DNA of 64,000 nt. It comes from [Limnothrix rosea] IAM M-220. GTDB taxonomy: Bacteria; Cyanobacteriota; Cyanobacteriia; Cyanobacteriales; MRBY01. The notes under the pieces were generated by a model that saw only the letters and a program-made list of their open reading frames with translations, did no database searches and was not told the origin of the DNA. Positions 27,025-36,931 of the stretch are shown piece by piece. The position numbers and the translations under genes are program-made. Numbering within the stretch: position 1 is the first letter of the stretch; each line of letters opens with the position of its first letter. The stretch spans positions 1 to 64,000 of the forward strand of contig NZ_MRBY01000016.1 in assembly GCF_001904615.1 (NCBI RefSeq), given 5' to 3'.

Positions 27025-27438
27025 CTAAATACCGCGTTTTACAGAAATATTTACACTATCAAACTCTTTTGTGAGGCGAGCTTTAAGCTTATTCGGCAAA
27101 GGACGATTACCAAAGGAACTGTAATAACCAGCCAAAGCATTTAGAGCCGTTTGCATAGTTGTAAAAGAGCGCAAACCAGAAACCTTGCTATCCCGACGAT
27201 AACGAGACATGTACTCATTCATTTGTTGGCGGGCTTCTGCCTGAACCTCGCTGCGGTTAGGCGCATCAGCAGGAAGCTCGATCGCCGCAGTCAAGTTCTC
27301 GACAACGAGTAACGTGTCATCGACATACTTGCCCGTTATGCCCGTAGGAGTTTCGCCGCTACAACCAGCAAGACCAGCAAAACTAACAGTCACAACTAAA
27401 ACAAGTGCCACGAGGCGAGACAAAATCCGTCTTAACAT
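27025..27438 (-). CDS. psb27: Photosystem II assembly lipoprotein Psb27
   Basis: A 137-residue thylakoid-lumen lipoprotein that binds CP43 during photosystem II assembly and repair. The signal peptide ends in the lipobox AGLAGC (Cys26). The mature four-helix domain contains TGKYVDDTLLVVENL, YMSRYRRDSKVSGL and FTTMQTALNALAGYYSSFG, all typical. Single gene with its own terminator. Confidence 0.96.
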   Translation of the reverse strand: MLRRILSRLVALVLVVTVSFAGLAGCSGETPTGITGKYVDDTLLVVENLTAAIELPADAPNRSEVQAEARQQMNEYMSRYRRDSKVSGLRSFTTMQTALNALAGYYSSFGNRPLPNKLKARLTKEFDSVNISVKRGI

Positions 27439-27521
27439 AGTTTTCTAATATAAAAAGCACTTTTCTAAAACAGCTTTTATCCTACCGCGAAATTCTCTGT
27501 TTTTCAGAGTTGGTCACGAAA

Positions 27522-28532
27522 TTAGCCTATGTAAAAGCCAAAATCTAGGCTCATCCAGCCCCGCAAAAAATAGTAAATTGTGCCAAATAAATCTTCGATT
27601 ACCCTTGTTGTTGCCGTTAAGGAGCTAATGGAAGGAATTAAATCTGTTCCCCGAAATTGGGGTTTTAATTGATCATTATCCTGGGCAAAACTATAAAAAT
27701 CTGTGGGTTTCGCAATGACGTTTAAGCCGAGCCTTTTAAAGGTTAAATAGCTCCGCGCCATATTAATAGCAGAGGTGACCAACATAATTTGCTGGTTTTG
27801 GAGCTGTCGTTCTTCTAGAAGCTTCAGTACTCTTTTGGCGCTGCTACGGATATTGGGACTCTTTTCATCTCGGACAATCGCGGTTTCTGGTACACCTCGT
27901 TGTTCAAGAAAGGTCTCGATGTCTTGGGCTTCGAAGCGTAGTTTTTCGCTACCGTCAAAATTTTGCCTGACACCTGCGCTGATAATGACGAGGGGATTAT
28001 TGCGGGCTTGCTCTTGGTATAGCTGTGCTGTGTATAGTAGGCGATCGCCGCGATCGGTGAGTTGAATCTGTGTCCCACCGGGTAAATTAACACGAGTTGT
28101 TTCTTGCCCTAACAAAACGATGACAGGAACTTGAATATTTTGATTTCTTTTCGCCGCAGCGGCACTGCCATTTTCGTAGAGCTGCACAAGCTGTTGACTA
28201 AAGACTGGTGTACTCAAGAGAAGTAATAATAAAAAAGACGAAGACAAGATAATCTTGAGAAATTTGTCCTTAGAGGTTTTTAAAATATTGACTAGGGCCA
28301 CAAGTAATAAACAAAGGGCAATACCGAGAGGCTTAAATGGCAAAATGAAAAATTGCCAAACTGACTCTGGGATATTTTGGGACGGCTCATAAAATGACAA
28401 CACCATAATGGTGAGTAGCACCGCACCACCAAAAGCCGCAAACAGACTTTTCGGGATGAATTTTAGGAACAGCCAGTAAATGAGGTAGCCAACCACGAGC
28501 CATAGTAAAACTCGAATGAGAAGCAGGATCAT
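27522..28532 (-). CDS. YdcF/ElyC-type DUF218 membrane protein
   Basis: A 336-residue protein with several N-terminal membrane helices (residues 1-110), followed by a DUF218 domain: VPVIVLLGQETTRV, IISAGVRQN, RSSAKRVLKLL and MLVTSAINMARSYLTFKRLGL. Relatives such as ElyC act in envelope or peptidoglycan precursor metabolism; the reaction is unknown. A C-terminal hydrophobic stretch may be a final membrane anchor. It lies upstream of psb27 on the same strand with a gap of 83 bp. Confidence 0.85.
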   Translation of the reverse strand: MILLLIRVLLWLVVGYLIYWLFLKFIPKSLFAAFGGAVLLTIMVLSFYEPSQNIPESVWQFFILPFKPLGIALCLLLVALVNILKTSKDKFLKIILSSSFLLLLLLSTPVFSQQLVQLYENGSAAAAKRNQNIQVPVIVLLGQETTRVNLPGGTQIQLTDRGDRLLYTAQLYQEQARNNPLVIISAGVRQNFDGSEKLRFEAQDIETFLEQRGVPETAIVRDEKSPNIRSSAKRVLKLLEERQLQNQQIMLVTSAINMARSYLTFKRLGLNVIAKPTDFYSFAQDNDQLKPQFRGTDLIPSISSLTATTRVIEDLFGTIYYFLRGWMSLDFGFYIG

Positions 28533-28644
28533 ACAACTACAAAAAAGGCGATCGCGAATAAGTCCGTCTACATTATCTAATCAGATCTTGGGATCCAGTC
28601 GAATTTGCAATGATTTTGTGTATTTACCCCAAAAGCGATTGTCC

Positions 28645-29112
28645 TTAAACAGCGGACAGTGACGGTAAAGATGTTGTCGGCTCTATGGACTCAATATCGG
28701 TTATGGCAAGATTTATGCCCATTTCACCGTTACTTTCTAAATGTTGTTCAAAGAACTTGTCACAATGATTTTGTTCGTCAGCGATAATCACTTTGGCGCA
28801 ATGGCCTTTTTCTAAAACTTCGCTACGCTCTTTTGTTTCATAGGCGGCAACAATGAGGCGATCGCCGGGATGACAAAGATGGGCAGCAGCGCCATTAAGA
28901 CACACAACGCCACTATTAGCTTCTCCGGGTAAAACATAGGTGGAAAGACGGTTGCCATTTTCAAGATTCCAGATGTGAACTTCCTCCAAGGGCAAAATTC
29001 CCACCTGTTCGATTAACGTTCGATCAATTGTAATGCTACCGACATATTCCAGCTTTGCCTCTGTAACCCGTAGATGATGCAATTTGGCGTGCATGAGTTT
29101 GATCTGGGCCAT
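28645..29112 (-). CDS. panD: Aspartate 1-decarboxylase
   Basis: A 155-residue pyruvoyl enzyme that makes beta-alanine for pantothenate and coenzyme A. The proenzyme self-cleaves between Gly and Ser in EYVGSITID near residue 25. [20 protein letters not shown] is typical. The protein is about 25-30 residues longer than the usual 126 because of a C-terminal extension ([17 protein letters not shown] onward) of unknown role. The start could also be the internal Met at residue 7. Confidence 0.92.
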   Translation of the reverse strand: MAQIKLMHAKLHHLRVTEAKLEYVGSITIDRTLIEQVGILPLEEVHIWNLENGNRLSTYVLPGEANSGVVCLNGAAAHLCHPGDRLIVAAYETKERSEVLEKGHCAKVIIADEQNHCDKFFEQHLESNGEMGINLAITDIESIEPTTSLPSLSAV

Positions 29113-29230
29113 AGCAAAGAAAAATTAAAGGTAAAAGGTATGAGTCTTGGGAGATTAGTCTTGGATATGGGGGCGCGTTTTTCCCCTCTAAGTTTTTCAT
29201 CCCTAAATTTAGGCAGGTTTAGTGGCTATT

Positions 29231-29860
29231 TTAGGCGCTTTGTTTGACCCAGTTAACGAAGTTCGCCAACATCTTTAAGCCGATATCAGAGGATTTTTCG
29301 GGGTGAAACTGCATGGCCATGAGGTTATCTTTGGCGATCGCCGCCGTGACTGTCTGGGAACCGTGGGTCACTGTCGCAGCATCCACTGTTTTATCACTAG
29401 GCTGAACATAAAAAGAATGCACAAAATAAACGTAGGGATCTGCCGCTAAATCTTGCCACAACGGCAAATCCTTCTGGGCAATCTCTAGCTGGTTCCAGCC
29501 CATGTGGGGAATGGTGATGCCCGCTTCCGGTTGAAAACGTTTTACCATACCGGGAATAATGCCTAAGCCCTTTTCTTGCCCTTCTTCGGAGGCTTCAAAT
29601 AAAATTTGTAACCCTAAACAAATGCCTAAAAATGGTTTACCGCTTTCAATGGCTTTCTGAATCGGTTCCTCTAGATGGCGATCGCGAATATGTTGCATCG
29701 CCGGATCAAACGCGCCCACACCAGGTAATAAAACAGCATCGGCCGCCAACAAAATATCGACTTGATCCGTAACAACAGGGGTTGCCCCAGCGTTCTCTAG
29801 TCCCTTACAAGCGGAATGGAGGTTGCCCATGTCGTAATCAACGACTGCGATTTTGACCAT
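29231..29860 (-). CDS. hisH: Imidazole glycerol phosphate synthase subunit HisH
   Basis: A 209-residue glutaminase subunit that feeds ammonia to HisF in histidine biosynthesis. Catalytic Cys is in GICLGLQIL near residue 80; the His-Glu pair is in MQFHPEKSS near 185. Its partner hisF is in the same window (35598-36368), about 6 kb away on the same strand but not in one operon. Confidence 0.95.
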   Translation of the reverse strand: MVKIAVVDYDMGNLHSACKGLENAGATPVVTDQVDILLAADAVLLPGVGAFDPAMQHIRDRHLEEPIQKAIESGKPFLGICLGLQILFEASEEGQEKGLGIIPGMVKRFQPEAGITIPHMGWNQLEIAQKDLPLWQDLAADPYVYFVHSFYVQPSDKTVDAATVTHGSQTVTAAIAKDNLMAMQFHPEKSSDIGLKMLANFVNWVKQSA

Positions 29861-29938
29861 GTAACTGTACTAGCTGCAAAAATGTTAAACATACAATACT
29901 GATTGTGAGATGTCGAATCGTCTTGAAAAGATCACGAC

Positions 29939-30502
29939 TTAGATGACAATCTCGGCGATCGCCTCAGTCTCTAGCCACTCATACAACTCACGATTAACGG
30001 CCTCAAGAAACGTCGAGGACAAAACCCGCACTTCCAAAGTTCCATCGACCCGGGCATAGACCTTGGATTGGTCATAGTTATTATGACCAAAAGCTAAACG
30101 GTGTACCGAGCCATCATTGAACTTTAAAATCACAGAAGCGAAAGGAGCGTCCAAACCATAGTCCACAAGATTTTCAGAGGCAACCATAAAAGATTTACTC
30201 GGACGATGACTCGTGAGCAGGCTAATGAGGTGCTGAATCTTGACGCGGCTCACAGGGGCTGTTTGAGGCGTAACCATACGCCAACTAGAATCAAGCGTCC
30301 CTTGACGCTCAAAGTCTAATGTTTCCCCTTGTACAAAAATCGTAAAGCCGATTAGTTGCATTTCCGCAATGCTAAACAAAGGATGAAAATCCACAGATTC
30401 GGCTACAGGGGTCGGAAAGATATGGCTGAGGGCGATCGCCAAGCCACCACAAAAGATGGCGGTTAACAAACAAACTATTGTGCGGCGCTGGAGCCCTGTC
30501 AT
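29939..30502 (-). CDS. DUF4340-like membrane-anchored protein
   Basis: A 187-residue protein with one N-terminal membrane helix ([20 protein letters not shown]) and an extracytoplasmic domain. It has the repeat-like DUF4340 pattern: FERQG...[26 protein letters not shown] and [19 protein letters not shown], then LAFGHNN. Function unknown. The start codon overlaps the aroQ stop by four bases (ATGA), implying translational coupling to aroQ. Confidence 0.75.
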   Translation of the reverse strand: MTGLQRRTIVCLLTAIFCGGLAIALSHIFPTPVAESVDFHPLFSIAEMQLIGFTIFVQGETLDFERQGTLDSSWRMVTPQTAPVSRVKIQHLISLLTSHRPSKSFMVASENLVDYGLDAPFASVILKFNDGSVHRLAFGHNNYDQSKVYARVDGTLEVRVLSSTFLEAVNRELYEWLETEAIAEIVI

Positions 30503-30966
30503 GACTTAACCTCTTTCGCGACTTTTTCCTGTAAATGGGTAACTAATGCTTTTAATCCTAAAATATAACTCTCTTGCCCAAAGCCAGAAATCTGACCAAT
30601 TGCAATGGGAGCAATGTAAGAATAATGTCGAAAGGCCTCACGCTTGTGAATATTGCTAAGGTGTACTTCTACCGTTGGAATACCCACACCACTAATGGCA
30701 TCTCGTAAAGCAACACTCGTGTGAGTATAGGCTGCCGGGTTAATCAACAGGCCGTCAATGTTACCAAAAGCAGCTTGAATCCGATCCACTAGTGCCCCTT
30801 CATGATTTGACTGGAAAGTTTCTAAAATCACGTCAAGACCTTTAGCTTCTGCCGCCAACCGACTATTGATCTGAGAGAGGGTCAGAGACCCATAAATTTC
30901 AGGCTCCCTGACCCCCAACATATTCAAGTTTGGACCGTGAATTGCCAGTACTTTAAACTGCGTCAC
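30499..30966 (-). CDS. aroQ: Type II 3-dehydroquinate dehydratase
   Basis: A 155-residue dodecameric enzyme of the shikimate pathway. Visible active-site elements: [18 protein letters not shown] (catalytic Tyr), [26 protein letters not shown], and [11 protein letters not shown] with catalytic His. Its stop overlaps the start of the DUF4340-like gene. Confidence 0.96.
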   Translation of the reverse strand: MTQFKVLAIHGPNLNMLGVREPEIYGSLTLSQINSRLAAEAKGLDVILETFQSNHEGALVDRIQAAFGNIDGLLINPAAYTHTSVALRDAISGVGIPTVEVHLSNIHKREAFRHYSYIAPIAIGQISGFGQESYILGLKALVTHLQEKVAKEVKS

Positions 30967-31021
30967 TTATTCTCCAACTCAAATCAAAAAAAACCTATTA
31001 AAATCGCCTAACACAAAAATC

Positions 31022-31159
31022 CTAGTAACGACGGCGACGGTCATTTACAGGAATTGGGATAAGCTCAGGCTCAGGTTCTGGTGTGGGACCAAGAAGAGTC
31101 TCAATCACTTTACCAGCCCACTCTTTGAGTTTTTCTAGCACTTTTTCGATATAACCCAT
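31022..31159 (-). CDS. Conserved small protein, 45 aa
   Basis: A 45-codon gene: an amphipathic N-terminal helix MGYIEKVLEKLKEWAGKVIE, then LLGPTPEPEPELIPIPV and a basic end NDRRRRY. The pattern (helix, acidic Pro-rich stretch, IPIPV, Arg-rich end) resembles a small protein I recall in many cyanobacteria, of unknown function. AGGAG lies about 12 nt before the ATG, supporting expression. It sits between aroQ and cinA, all on the minus strand. Confidence 0.72.
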   Translation of the reverse strand: MGYIEKVLEKLKEWAGKVIETLLGPTPEPEPELIPIPVNDRRRRY

Positions 31160-31329
31160 CTAAAAGAAAACTCCTGTAATTTCTATGTGCTCTGAGCTTA
31201 TCTAATCACAAATCAAACAATCTAGAACACGTTGTCTTTATAGATATATTAAGAATAGCACAACTTTTTTGGGTCGGGGCAGACTCGGTTGAGGATAACC
31301 GCCCTTTACTTTGCGTTTTGTTTCGTGAT

Positions 31330-31364
31330 GTTGCGTAGGGTTACTTCTCTTCGTAACTCGCAAC
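31330..31364 (-). terminator. Hairpin after cinA
   Basis: GTTGCG and CGCAAC enclose a second pair GTTAC/GTAAC, giving an 11-bp interrupted stem directly after the cinA stop. There is no strong T-run, so it may protect the 3' end or terminate weakly. Confidence 0.5.
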
Positions 31365-31365
31365 A

Positions 31366-32619
31366 CTAGGCGGTGAGGAGTTGACGTCGTAGGCCGTCGA
31401 GGGCATCGCAGGTGCTGAGCAACCGAATTAAATCCCGGGCGCGATTTTCGCCGTAATAGAAGGTTTTACTGGTTGTTTGATGATTTGGATCTGCCCAGGC
31501 AATGCAGACCATACCCACGGGTTTTGTTGTATCGTCACTTTTTGGGCCCGCAATACCGCTCACGGCGATCGCCCAATCTGTTTGCAAATATTTTTTTACT
31601 CCCAATGCCATTTGTGCGGCGATGGTTTCGCTGACTGCACCGACGGAGGCTAGATCTTGAGGATTCACCCCAAGTACATCTTGCTTAATTCGGTTTTGAT
31701 AGGCGATGACACCGCCGATAAAGTAGCGTGAGCTTCCGGAGGCGCTGGTAATCATGCTCCCTAGCCCTCCGGCTGTGCAGGATTCTGCCACGCTTAGGGT
31801 TTGTTGGCGATCGCCCAGAAGTTTGCCAACTATACTGGCGAGAGTCTCATCATCGGAACCGAAATAATCTAATCCGGCGATCGCCTTAACCTCGTTGACA
31901 ACGGGTTTGATCAGCTGTTGAGCTGCGGCAATGGAGTCTGCCTGTGCCGATACCCGCAATTTCACTTCTCCTTTCGAGGCATAGGGGGCGACGGTCGGAT
32001 TTTTTTGGGCAAATAAATGATTAACCTGACTCGCCAAGGTTGATTCGCCAATACCTCGAAAGCGCATCGTTTCACTGTAAATGATTGCCTGTCCCCACCC
32101 TTGCCTCCGCAGAAAAGGAACGGCTGTTTCCTGCCACATTCGGTGCATCTCATAGGGGACACCGGGAAAAGTGAAAATTGTTAAATCTTCCTTTGGCTGC
32201 CAGATCATGCCGGGGGCTGTGCCAATAGGATTCGGTAGTACAGCAGCGCCTTGGGGAATTAAGGCCTGTTTGCGATTACTCGCCACCATTGTGCGTCCCC
32301 GCTTCGCAAACTTCTCGGCGATATCTTGAATAATGTCTGGCTGTTCAACCAGCTCCGCCCCAAAATAAGTGGCGATCGCCTCAGTCGTCAGATCATCAGG
32401 CGTTGGCCCTAACCCACCCGTAAAAATAAGAATTTTAGATTGGCGGGCGATCGCAATATCAAGCAAAGAGTGAATGCGCTGAATATTATCGCCAACAACA
32501 GATTGAAAAAAATGTGGAATACCAAGGTTTGCCAATTCCCGCGCTAAAAACTGACTATTACTATTGACAATATCGCCCAGCAAAATTTCCGAGCCGACAC
32601 AAATAATTTCTGCCGTCAT
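31366..32619 (-). CDS. cinA: CinA family protein
   Basis: A 417-residue two-domain protein. The N-terminal molybdopterin-binding-like domain (about 1-170) has ICVGSEILLGDIVNSNSQFLA and FTGGLGPTPDDLT; the C-terminal CinA domain (about 255-417) has LSVAESCTAGGLGSMIT and AVSGIAGP. Such proteins act as NMN deamidase and ADP-ribose pyrophosphatase in pyridine nucleotide recycling. The competence name is historical. Length is normal. Confidence 0.94.
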   Translation of the reverse strand: MTAEIICVGSEILLGDIVNSNSQFLARELANLGIPHFFQSVVGDNIQRIHSLLDIAIARQSKILIFTGGLGPTPDDLTTEAIATYFGAELVEQPDIIQDIAEKFAKRGRTMVASNRKQALIPQGAAVLPNPIGTAPGMIWQPKEDLTIFTFPGVPYEMHRMWQETAVPFLRRQGWGQAIIYSETMRFRGIGESTLASQVNHLFAQKNPTVAPYASKGEVKLRVSAQADSIAAAQQLIKPVVNEVKAIAGLDYFGSDDETLASIVGKLLGDRQQTLSVAESCTAGGLGSMITSASGSSRYFIGGVIAYQNRIKQDVLGVNPQDLASVGAVSETIAAQMALGVKKYLQTDWAIAVSGIAGPKSDDTTKPVGMVCIAWADPNHQTTSKTFYYGENRARDLIRLLSTCDALDGLRRQLLTA

Positions 32620-32677
32620 CTGCCATCTCCCCTAAAGGAATAACGTTTTTTAACCTACTAAATTCAGGTATTTAAAA

Positions 32678-32750
32678 AGCCCACAACAGGACTTGAACCT
32701 GCGACCGGCTGATTACAAATCAGCTGCTCTACCAACTGAGCTACGTGGGC
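32678..32750 (-). tRNA. tRNA-Thr (anticodon TGT)
   Basis: A complete cloverleaf on the minus strand: acceptor GCCCACG/TGTGGGC, D arm GCTCAGTTGGTAGAGC, anticodon loop TTTGTAA within stem CTGAT/ATCAG, and T arm with GGTTCAAGTCC. 73 nt, no encoded CCA. It reads ACA and related Thr codons. Confidence 0.96.
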
Positions 32751-32807
32751 ATTGGTTTTTTAACCGAAATTGAGTATAGCAAACCCCAACCAGATGTTGT
32801 CAAGTAT

Positions 32808-33452
32808 TTAGACTAAACCATTATCCATCGCCCATCTTGCTAGCTCTGTGCGGTTATTTAAATTAGTTTTATTCAGCATGTTCGAAACATGACTTTCAAT
32901 GGTGCGCTGACTAACATTGAGCTTTTCAGAGATTTCTCGGTTGGATAGTCCCTGGGAGACAAAACTGACAACCTTAGTCTCTGTCGGTGTCAGCTCCACA
33001 TTACTCGGTACCTGAATCATCGAAGACTTGTTGCCGCTCCCGGAATAATTTAACATCCGCTTTGCTTGGCTCAGGGATGATTCAACTTGAGCAACCAGCT
33101 CTTCTGGCTCGAAAGGCTTCACAAGGTAAACGTCAGCACCTTGGTTTAAACCCTGAATGCGGTCTTGAATTTGGCTTTTCGCAGAGAGAAAAATAACCGG
33201 AATCCAACTTGTTTTAGGATCTTTACGCACTTCTTGAATAAATGAGTAACCATCCATTTCTGGCATCATCACATCACAGATGATCAAGTCTGGAACGTCT
33301 GCTTCGAGGGCTTTCAAACCTTCCGCACCGTTATTGGCGGTCATAATTTGATACCCCCGGAATTCGAGATAATCTTGCACCAAAAGAATCAGGTTCGGAT
33401 CATCATCAATGAGAAGTAATTTTGTGGTTTGGGGGTTGAGGGAGTCGCTCAT
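32808..33452 (-). CDS. NarL/LuxR-type response regulator
   Basis: A 214-residue regulator. The N-terminal receiver (about 8-125) has LLLIDDDPN, phospho-acceptor Asp in LIICDVMMPEMDGY, and Lys in LVKPFEPEE. The C-terminal LuxR-type HTH (about 150-212) has LTPTETKVVSFVSQGLSNREI and VSQRTIESHV. It resembles the cyanobacterial/plastid Ycf29 type. No histidine kinase is adjacent; targets cannot be inferred. Confidence 0.92.
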   Translation of the reverse strand: MSDSLNPQTTKLLLIDDDPNLILLVQDYLEFRGYQIMTANNGAEGLKALEADVPDLIICDVMMPEMDGYSFIQEVRKDPKTSWIPVIFLSAKSQIQDRIQGLNQGADVYLVKPFEPEELVAQVESSLSQAKRMLNYSGSGNKSSMIQVPSNVELTPTETKVVSFVSQGLSNREISEKLNVSQRTIESHVSNMLNKTNLNNRTELARWAMDNGLV

Positions 33453-33550
33453 ACTTTGAAAGGTTCTGCAATGTTAGTCAAATCTTAGCAACCAAACCCC
33501 TTTCACCACATGAAAATGTGTCAAAGTTTATGGGTTGATTGTGTAAAGTT

Positions 33551-33958
33551 TTACGGTTGGGGTAAGGGATGTTCAGCAATGACATATTCTGTCACTGGGC
33601 GATCGCCGAGGAGATGTTCTTGGATAATGCGCTCAATAACCTCTGGTGTAGCCTGCCGGTACCAAATGCCATCGGGGTAAACAACAAGAATTGGCCCTTG
33701 GTTACAAACTCTGAGACAGTTTGCTTTTGTCCGGAAAATGTGGGGTGATTCCGTCGATACACGGTCTAATTTTAATTCTTTTAGACGTGTTTTTAAGTAA
33801 TTCCACGCTTCGATGCTTGCGGCTTTATCACAACATTTCGGCTTAGTTTGATCGGCGCAGATAAAGATATGGCGGTCAATCTGCGGAATTCCTAAACTTT
33901 TAATACAGGCCACAAGGTTGGCATCACATTGCTCAGGGGGAAGTTCAGCGTTAGTCAT
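33551..33958 (-). CDS. Thioredoxin-like 2Fe-2S ferredoxin
   Basis: A 135-residue protein of the thioredoxin-like [2Fe-2S] ferredoxin family, related to the 24-kDa NADH dehydrogenase subunit. Cluster ligands are probably the Cys residues in [12 protein letters not shown] and [10 protein letters not shown]. The block [35 protein letters not shown] is characteristic. The electron partner is unknown. It faces ycf23 divergently. Confidence 0.88.
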   Translation of the reverse strand: MTNAELPPEQCDANLVACIKSLGIPQIDRHIFICADQTKPKCCDKAASIEAWNYLKTRLKELKLDRVSTESPHIFRTKANCLRVCNQGPILVVYPDGIWYRQATPEVIERIIQEHLLGDRPVTEYVIAEHPLPQP

Positions 33959-34083
33959 GTGCTTTTGGTAACAATAATTTTTGGTGGCATGGGTCTGGCG
34001 TTAATTTTACTGAAATCATGCCGTTAGTAACGGTGCTCGGAACATTGGAGGATACACTATAGGGAACTGAAAATATTAAGTAC

Positions 34084-34836
34084 ATGTTTGATTTTATGGA
34101 TGTCATGCTAAAAGACGCTTTTGCTCAAGGTCGGGCATTAAAGGTTATTAGTGGTCTTAAGAATTTAGACAAGGAAAATGTGCTCGCTGTCGCACGGGCG
34201 GCGGAAATGGGCGGTGCTACATTCGTCGATATCGCGGCAGATGCAGAGTTGATTCGCCTCGTTAAAGCAGCTATTTCTTTGCCTGTTTGTGTGTCGGCGG
34301 TGGATGCTGAAGTTTTGGCCGCAGCGGTAGAGGCTGGTGCAGATCTCGTTGAGATTGGTAATTTTGATGCGTTCTATGAAGAGGGTCGTCGTTTTGAGGC
34401 TCCAGAGGTTTTGGCACTCACTCAAGCAACCCGTGCGCTATTGCCGAAGATTACGTTGTCGGTGACTGTGCCTCACATTTTGGCGCTTGATGAGCAGGTT
34501 GTCCTCGCTGAGGCTCTAGTTGAAGCTGGCGCGGATATTATTCAAACGGAAGGTGGTAAGGCGAGCCATCCCATCAGTGCGGGAACTCTGGGCTTGATTG
34601 AAAAGGCTGCGCCGACTCTTGCGGCGGCTCACGCGATCGCCCGTGCGGTTGATGTGCCTGTAATGTGTGCGTCTGGTTTGTCTGATGTGACGGCTCCTAT
34701 GGCGATCGCCGCTGGTGCTCAAGGCATTGGTGTTGGTTCAGCGATTAATAAGCTCAATGATCCTTTAGCGATGGTGGCAGCAGTCCGCAAATTAGTCGAA
34801 GCCCTTAATATCTCAAATATCGAAGTTCGTAATTAA
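34084..34836 (+). CDS. ycf23: Ycf23 family protein (DUF561)
   Basis: A 250-residue TIM-barrel-like protein conserved in cyanobacteria and algal plastids. It has DAFAQGRALKVISGLKNL, ADLVEIGNFDAFYEEGRRF, SVTVPHILALDEQV, DIIQTEGGKAS and a phosphate-binding-like C-terminal AIAAGAQGIGVGSAINKL. The reaction is unknown. Monocistronic. Confidence 0.9.
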   Translation: MFDFMDVMLKDAFAQGRALKVISGLKNLDKENVLAVARAAEMGGATFVDIAADAELIRLVKAAISLPVCVSAVDAEVLAAAVEAGADLVEIGNFDAFYEEGRRFEAPEVLALTQATRALLPKITLSVTVPHILALDEQVVLAEALVEAGADIIQTEGGKASHPISAGTLGLIEKAAPTLAAAHAIARAVDVPVMCASGLSDVTAPMAIAAGAQGIGVGSAINKLNDPLAMVAAVRKLVEALNISNIEVRN

Positions 34837-35177
34837 TACATTCGTAATCAGTTCCGAGAAAAAGATAGTCGGTGGGGTGTTTCACGAAATGCCCCATCTC
34901 TCTATGGCTCTGCCCAAAGTGCTCTAGGGTAATTTGACTTCAGGTTAAGCAAAGCCCAGCAGTAATGACACGTGACGGAGAGGTTGCTTGAGCTCATTAG
35001 CTCCCAAATTTGGTGGTAACAATGCCAATATTGTCGCGTTTCGTTATTTATTTCCGCATTCTCTTCACTTCACTTGCCCTTTGTCCTAAAAATTTCAACA
35101 GTAGCGACAGCTAGGTCTCAAAGGCCGGCATTTTTTTATTGCGAGAAAATCTTGAGCCGACTCTTCCCCGGAAAAGA
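34837..35177. other. Intergenic region after ycf23
   Basis: About 340 bp. A possible hairpin at 34874-34895 (GGGGTGTTT / AAATGCCCC) follows ycf23 without a clear T-run. I see no coding frame and no RNA I can name. Confidence 0.4.
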
Positions 35178-35366
35178 TCAAGTTAGTAGAAGGGTGCTTA
35201 GGCAATTATTCATCAGAAAATAAACAACCATCATTCCTGCTGCTGATGATGCCACAAGGGTTCCTGCCAACATTAGAGAAAACTCCTGTTGGTCAAATGC
35301 TTGTTGCATAAGGTGAAGCGACCACGCTACCAGAGCAACATTAAATATGAGAATTGGAACCAGCAT
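35178..35366 (-). CDS. Small two-helix membrane protein, 62 aa
   Basis: A 62-residue protein with two hydrophobic helices: LVPILIFNVALVAWSLHLM, a short QQAFDQQEFSLM loop, and LAGTLVASSAAGMMVVYFL. It has the look of a genuine small membrane protein and I think similar proteins occur in other cyanobacteria, but I cannot name it. No clear ribosome-binding site precedes the ATG, so it remains tentative. Confidence 0.5.
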   Translation of the reverse strand: MLVPILIFNVALVAWSLHLMQQAFDQQEFSLMLAGTLVASSAAGMMVVYFLMNNCLSTLLLT

Positions 35367-35597
35367 ATTTTAATTTTTGTTAACTGATATCTATTCTAGT
35401 ACATCTCTCTATGCCACTAGGGAGAACATTCAGGGTATCTTAAGATTTGGGTATTTTTCTCGATGTCCCTATTGATGGGGATTAGAGGCAAGTGGGTGAC
35501 AATACTAGTCGAAAAAGGGTCTTGAAAGATTTTTGTCAAGTTCTGCTTATCGCATAAATATCTTTTCGTTAACTTTTTTAAGGAAGTCTTCGTAATT

Positions 35598-36368
35598 TCA
35601 AGTGGGACGCACGGGAACTTTGTGTTGTTGGAGATAAGTTTTAATCTCGGCAACGGTTAATTGACCATAATGCAACAGGGAGGCGAGGAGGGCAGCTTCG
35701 GCTTTGCCTTCGGTGAGGGCTTCGTAAATGTGGTGGGTATTGCCTGCGCCCCCGGAAGCGATCACGGGAATTTCTACGGCTGCGGCGATCGCCTTCGTTA
35801 AGGTCAGGTCATATCCGGCTTGTGTGCCATCGGCATCCATACTGGTTACCAGCAATTCACCCGCGCCCCTTTTCGCCATTTCTTTTGCCCAAGTTAATGC
35901 GTCGATGCCTGTATTTTCCCGGCCACCACGCACATAAACATCCCAACCGGGATTTTCTGGATCAACGCGACGACGGGCATCGATCGCCACCACAATACAT
36001 TGAGCACCAAAGTGATCGGCGGCTTCGTTAATGAAATCAGGGTTACGAACGGCTGAGGAATTGACGCTGACTTTATCGGCTCCGGCTCGTAGTAATTGTT
36101 TGATCTGGGATTTTGTGCTGATGCCACCGCCCACGGTCAGGGGAATAAAAACTTGTTCGGCGGTTTGGTAGACCACATCGATGATGGTGTCGCGGTCTTC
36201 GTGGGTGGCGGTAATGTCGAGAAAAACGAGTTCGTCTGCGCCTGCGTTGTTATAGACTTTCGCCAATTCGACGGGATCGCCTGCGTCTTTGAGATCAACG
36301 AAATTTACTCCTTTCACAACTCGTCCGGCATTAACGTCTAAACAAGGTAAAATTCGTTTTGCGAGCAT
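35598..36368 (-). CDS. hisF: Imidazole glycerol phosphate synthase subunit HisF
   Basis: A 256-residue TIM barrel cyclase of histidine biosynthesis. Catalytic Asp residues lie in [14 protein letters not shown] (near 11) and VVAIDARRR (near 130); phosphate sites are in TVGGGIST and IASGGAGN. Length is normal. It works with HisH (29231-29860). Confidence 0.96.
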   Translation of the reverse strand: MLAKRILPCLDVNAGRVVKGVNFVDLKDAGDPVELAKVYNNAGADELVFLDITATHEDRDTIIDVVYQTAEQVFIPLTVGGGISTKSQIKQLLRAGADKVSVNSSAVRNPDFINEAADHFGAQCIVVAIDARRRVDPENPGWDVYVRGGRENTGIDALTWAKEMAKRGAGELLVTSMDADGTQAGYDLTLTKAIAAAVEIPVIASGGAGNTHHIYEALTEGKAEAALLASLLHYGQLTVAEIKTYLQQHKVPVRPT

Positions 36369-36468
36369 GGCGGTGGTCTCCGATTAGATTTCCAGGCTCA
36401 CATCTTACCGTAGAGACACCAGATATTTAGAGTAAAAAGGTAATCAGGATATGGTGAATATTTATAGT

Positions 36469-36918
36469 TTAGTTGTATTCACTAAATAAGTTAATTTCTG
36501 CCTCTAAAAAATCACTAAAGCAGTCGTGAATTTGGACAAAGATCTTATTATTTTGCCCTTCAGAATAATGATAAATTGGTGGGTCTTGACCTTCAGAAGT
36601 TTTAAAAAAGCTGAATTGATAACCTTGGTGCATAAAGAATACGAAAGCATCAGAAGGCAGCTTTACTAGGGACTTATCTTCATCTAATAACTCCGCAGCC
36701 CATACTTGAAGTGAAGGTAAATGCTTAAAAAAGCAGTCTTCGCCTTTCCAAAAGTCTCGTGCCCCGTGACCTAGGATTAACAATAAGTCGATATAGACTT
36801 GGGGAAGAGAAATATCCAATGCCTTTTCAAGTTCTCTTACTTCATTTAGAGAACAGGGTTTATTGTCCTTGAGGTTATTTTTTAAAAAGTCCAGAGGATG
36901 ATTAGTAACGATACTCAT
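36469..36918 (-). CDS. SUKH (SMI1/KNR4) family immunity-like protein
   Basis: A 149-residue protein with the SUKH pattern: NEVRELEKALDISLPQVYIDLLLI LGHG near residues 24-50, then AFVFFMHQGYQFSFF near 90 and a C-terminal SDFLEAEINL. SUKH proteins neutralise nuclease and deaminase toxins of polymorphic toxin systems. It lies 13 bp downstream of a deaminase-like gene on the same strand, which is the standard toxin-then-immunity order. AT-rich and free of HIP1 sites, consistent with acquisition. Confidence 0.8.
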   Translation of the reverse strand: MSIVTNHPLDFLKNNLKDNKPCSLNEVRELEKALDISLPQVYIDLLLILGHGARDFWKGEDCFFKHLPSLQVWAAELLDEDKSLVKLPSDAFVFFMHQGYQFSFFKTSEGQDPPIYHYSEGQNNKIFVQIHDCFSDFLEAEINLFSEYN

Positions 36919-36931
36919 GATTTTCTCAATC

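Noticed and set aside
35417..35653. 78-codon minus-strand frame next to hisF
   Set aside because: Overlaps the hisF 3' end out of frame; no pattern.
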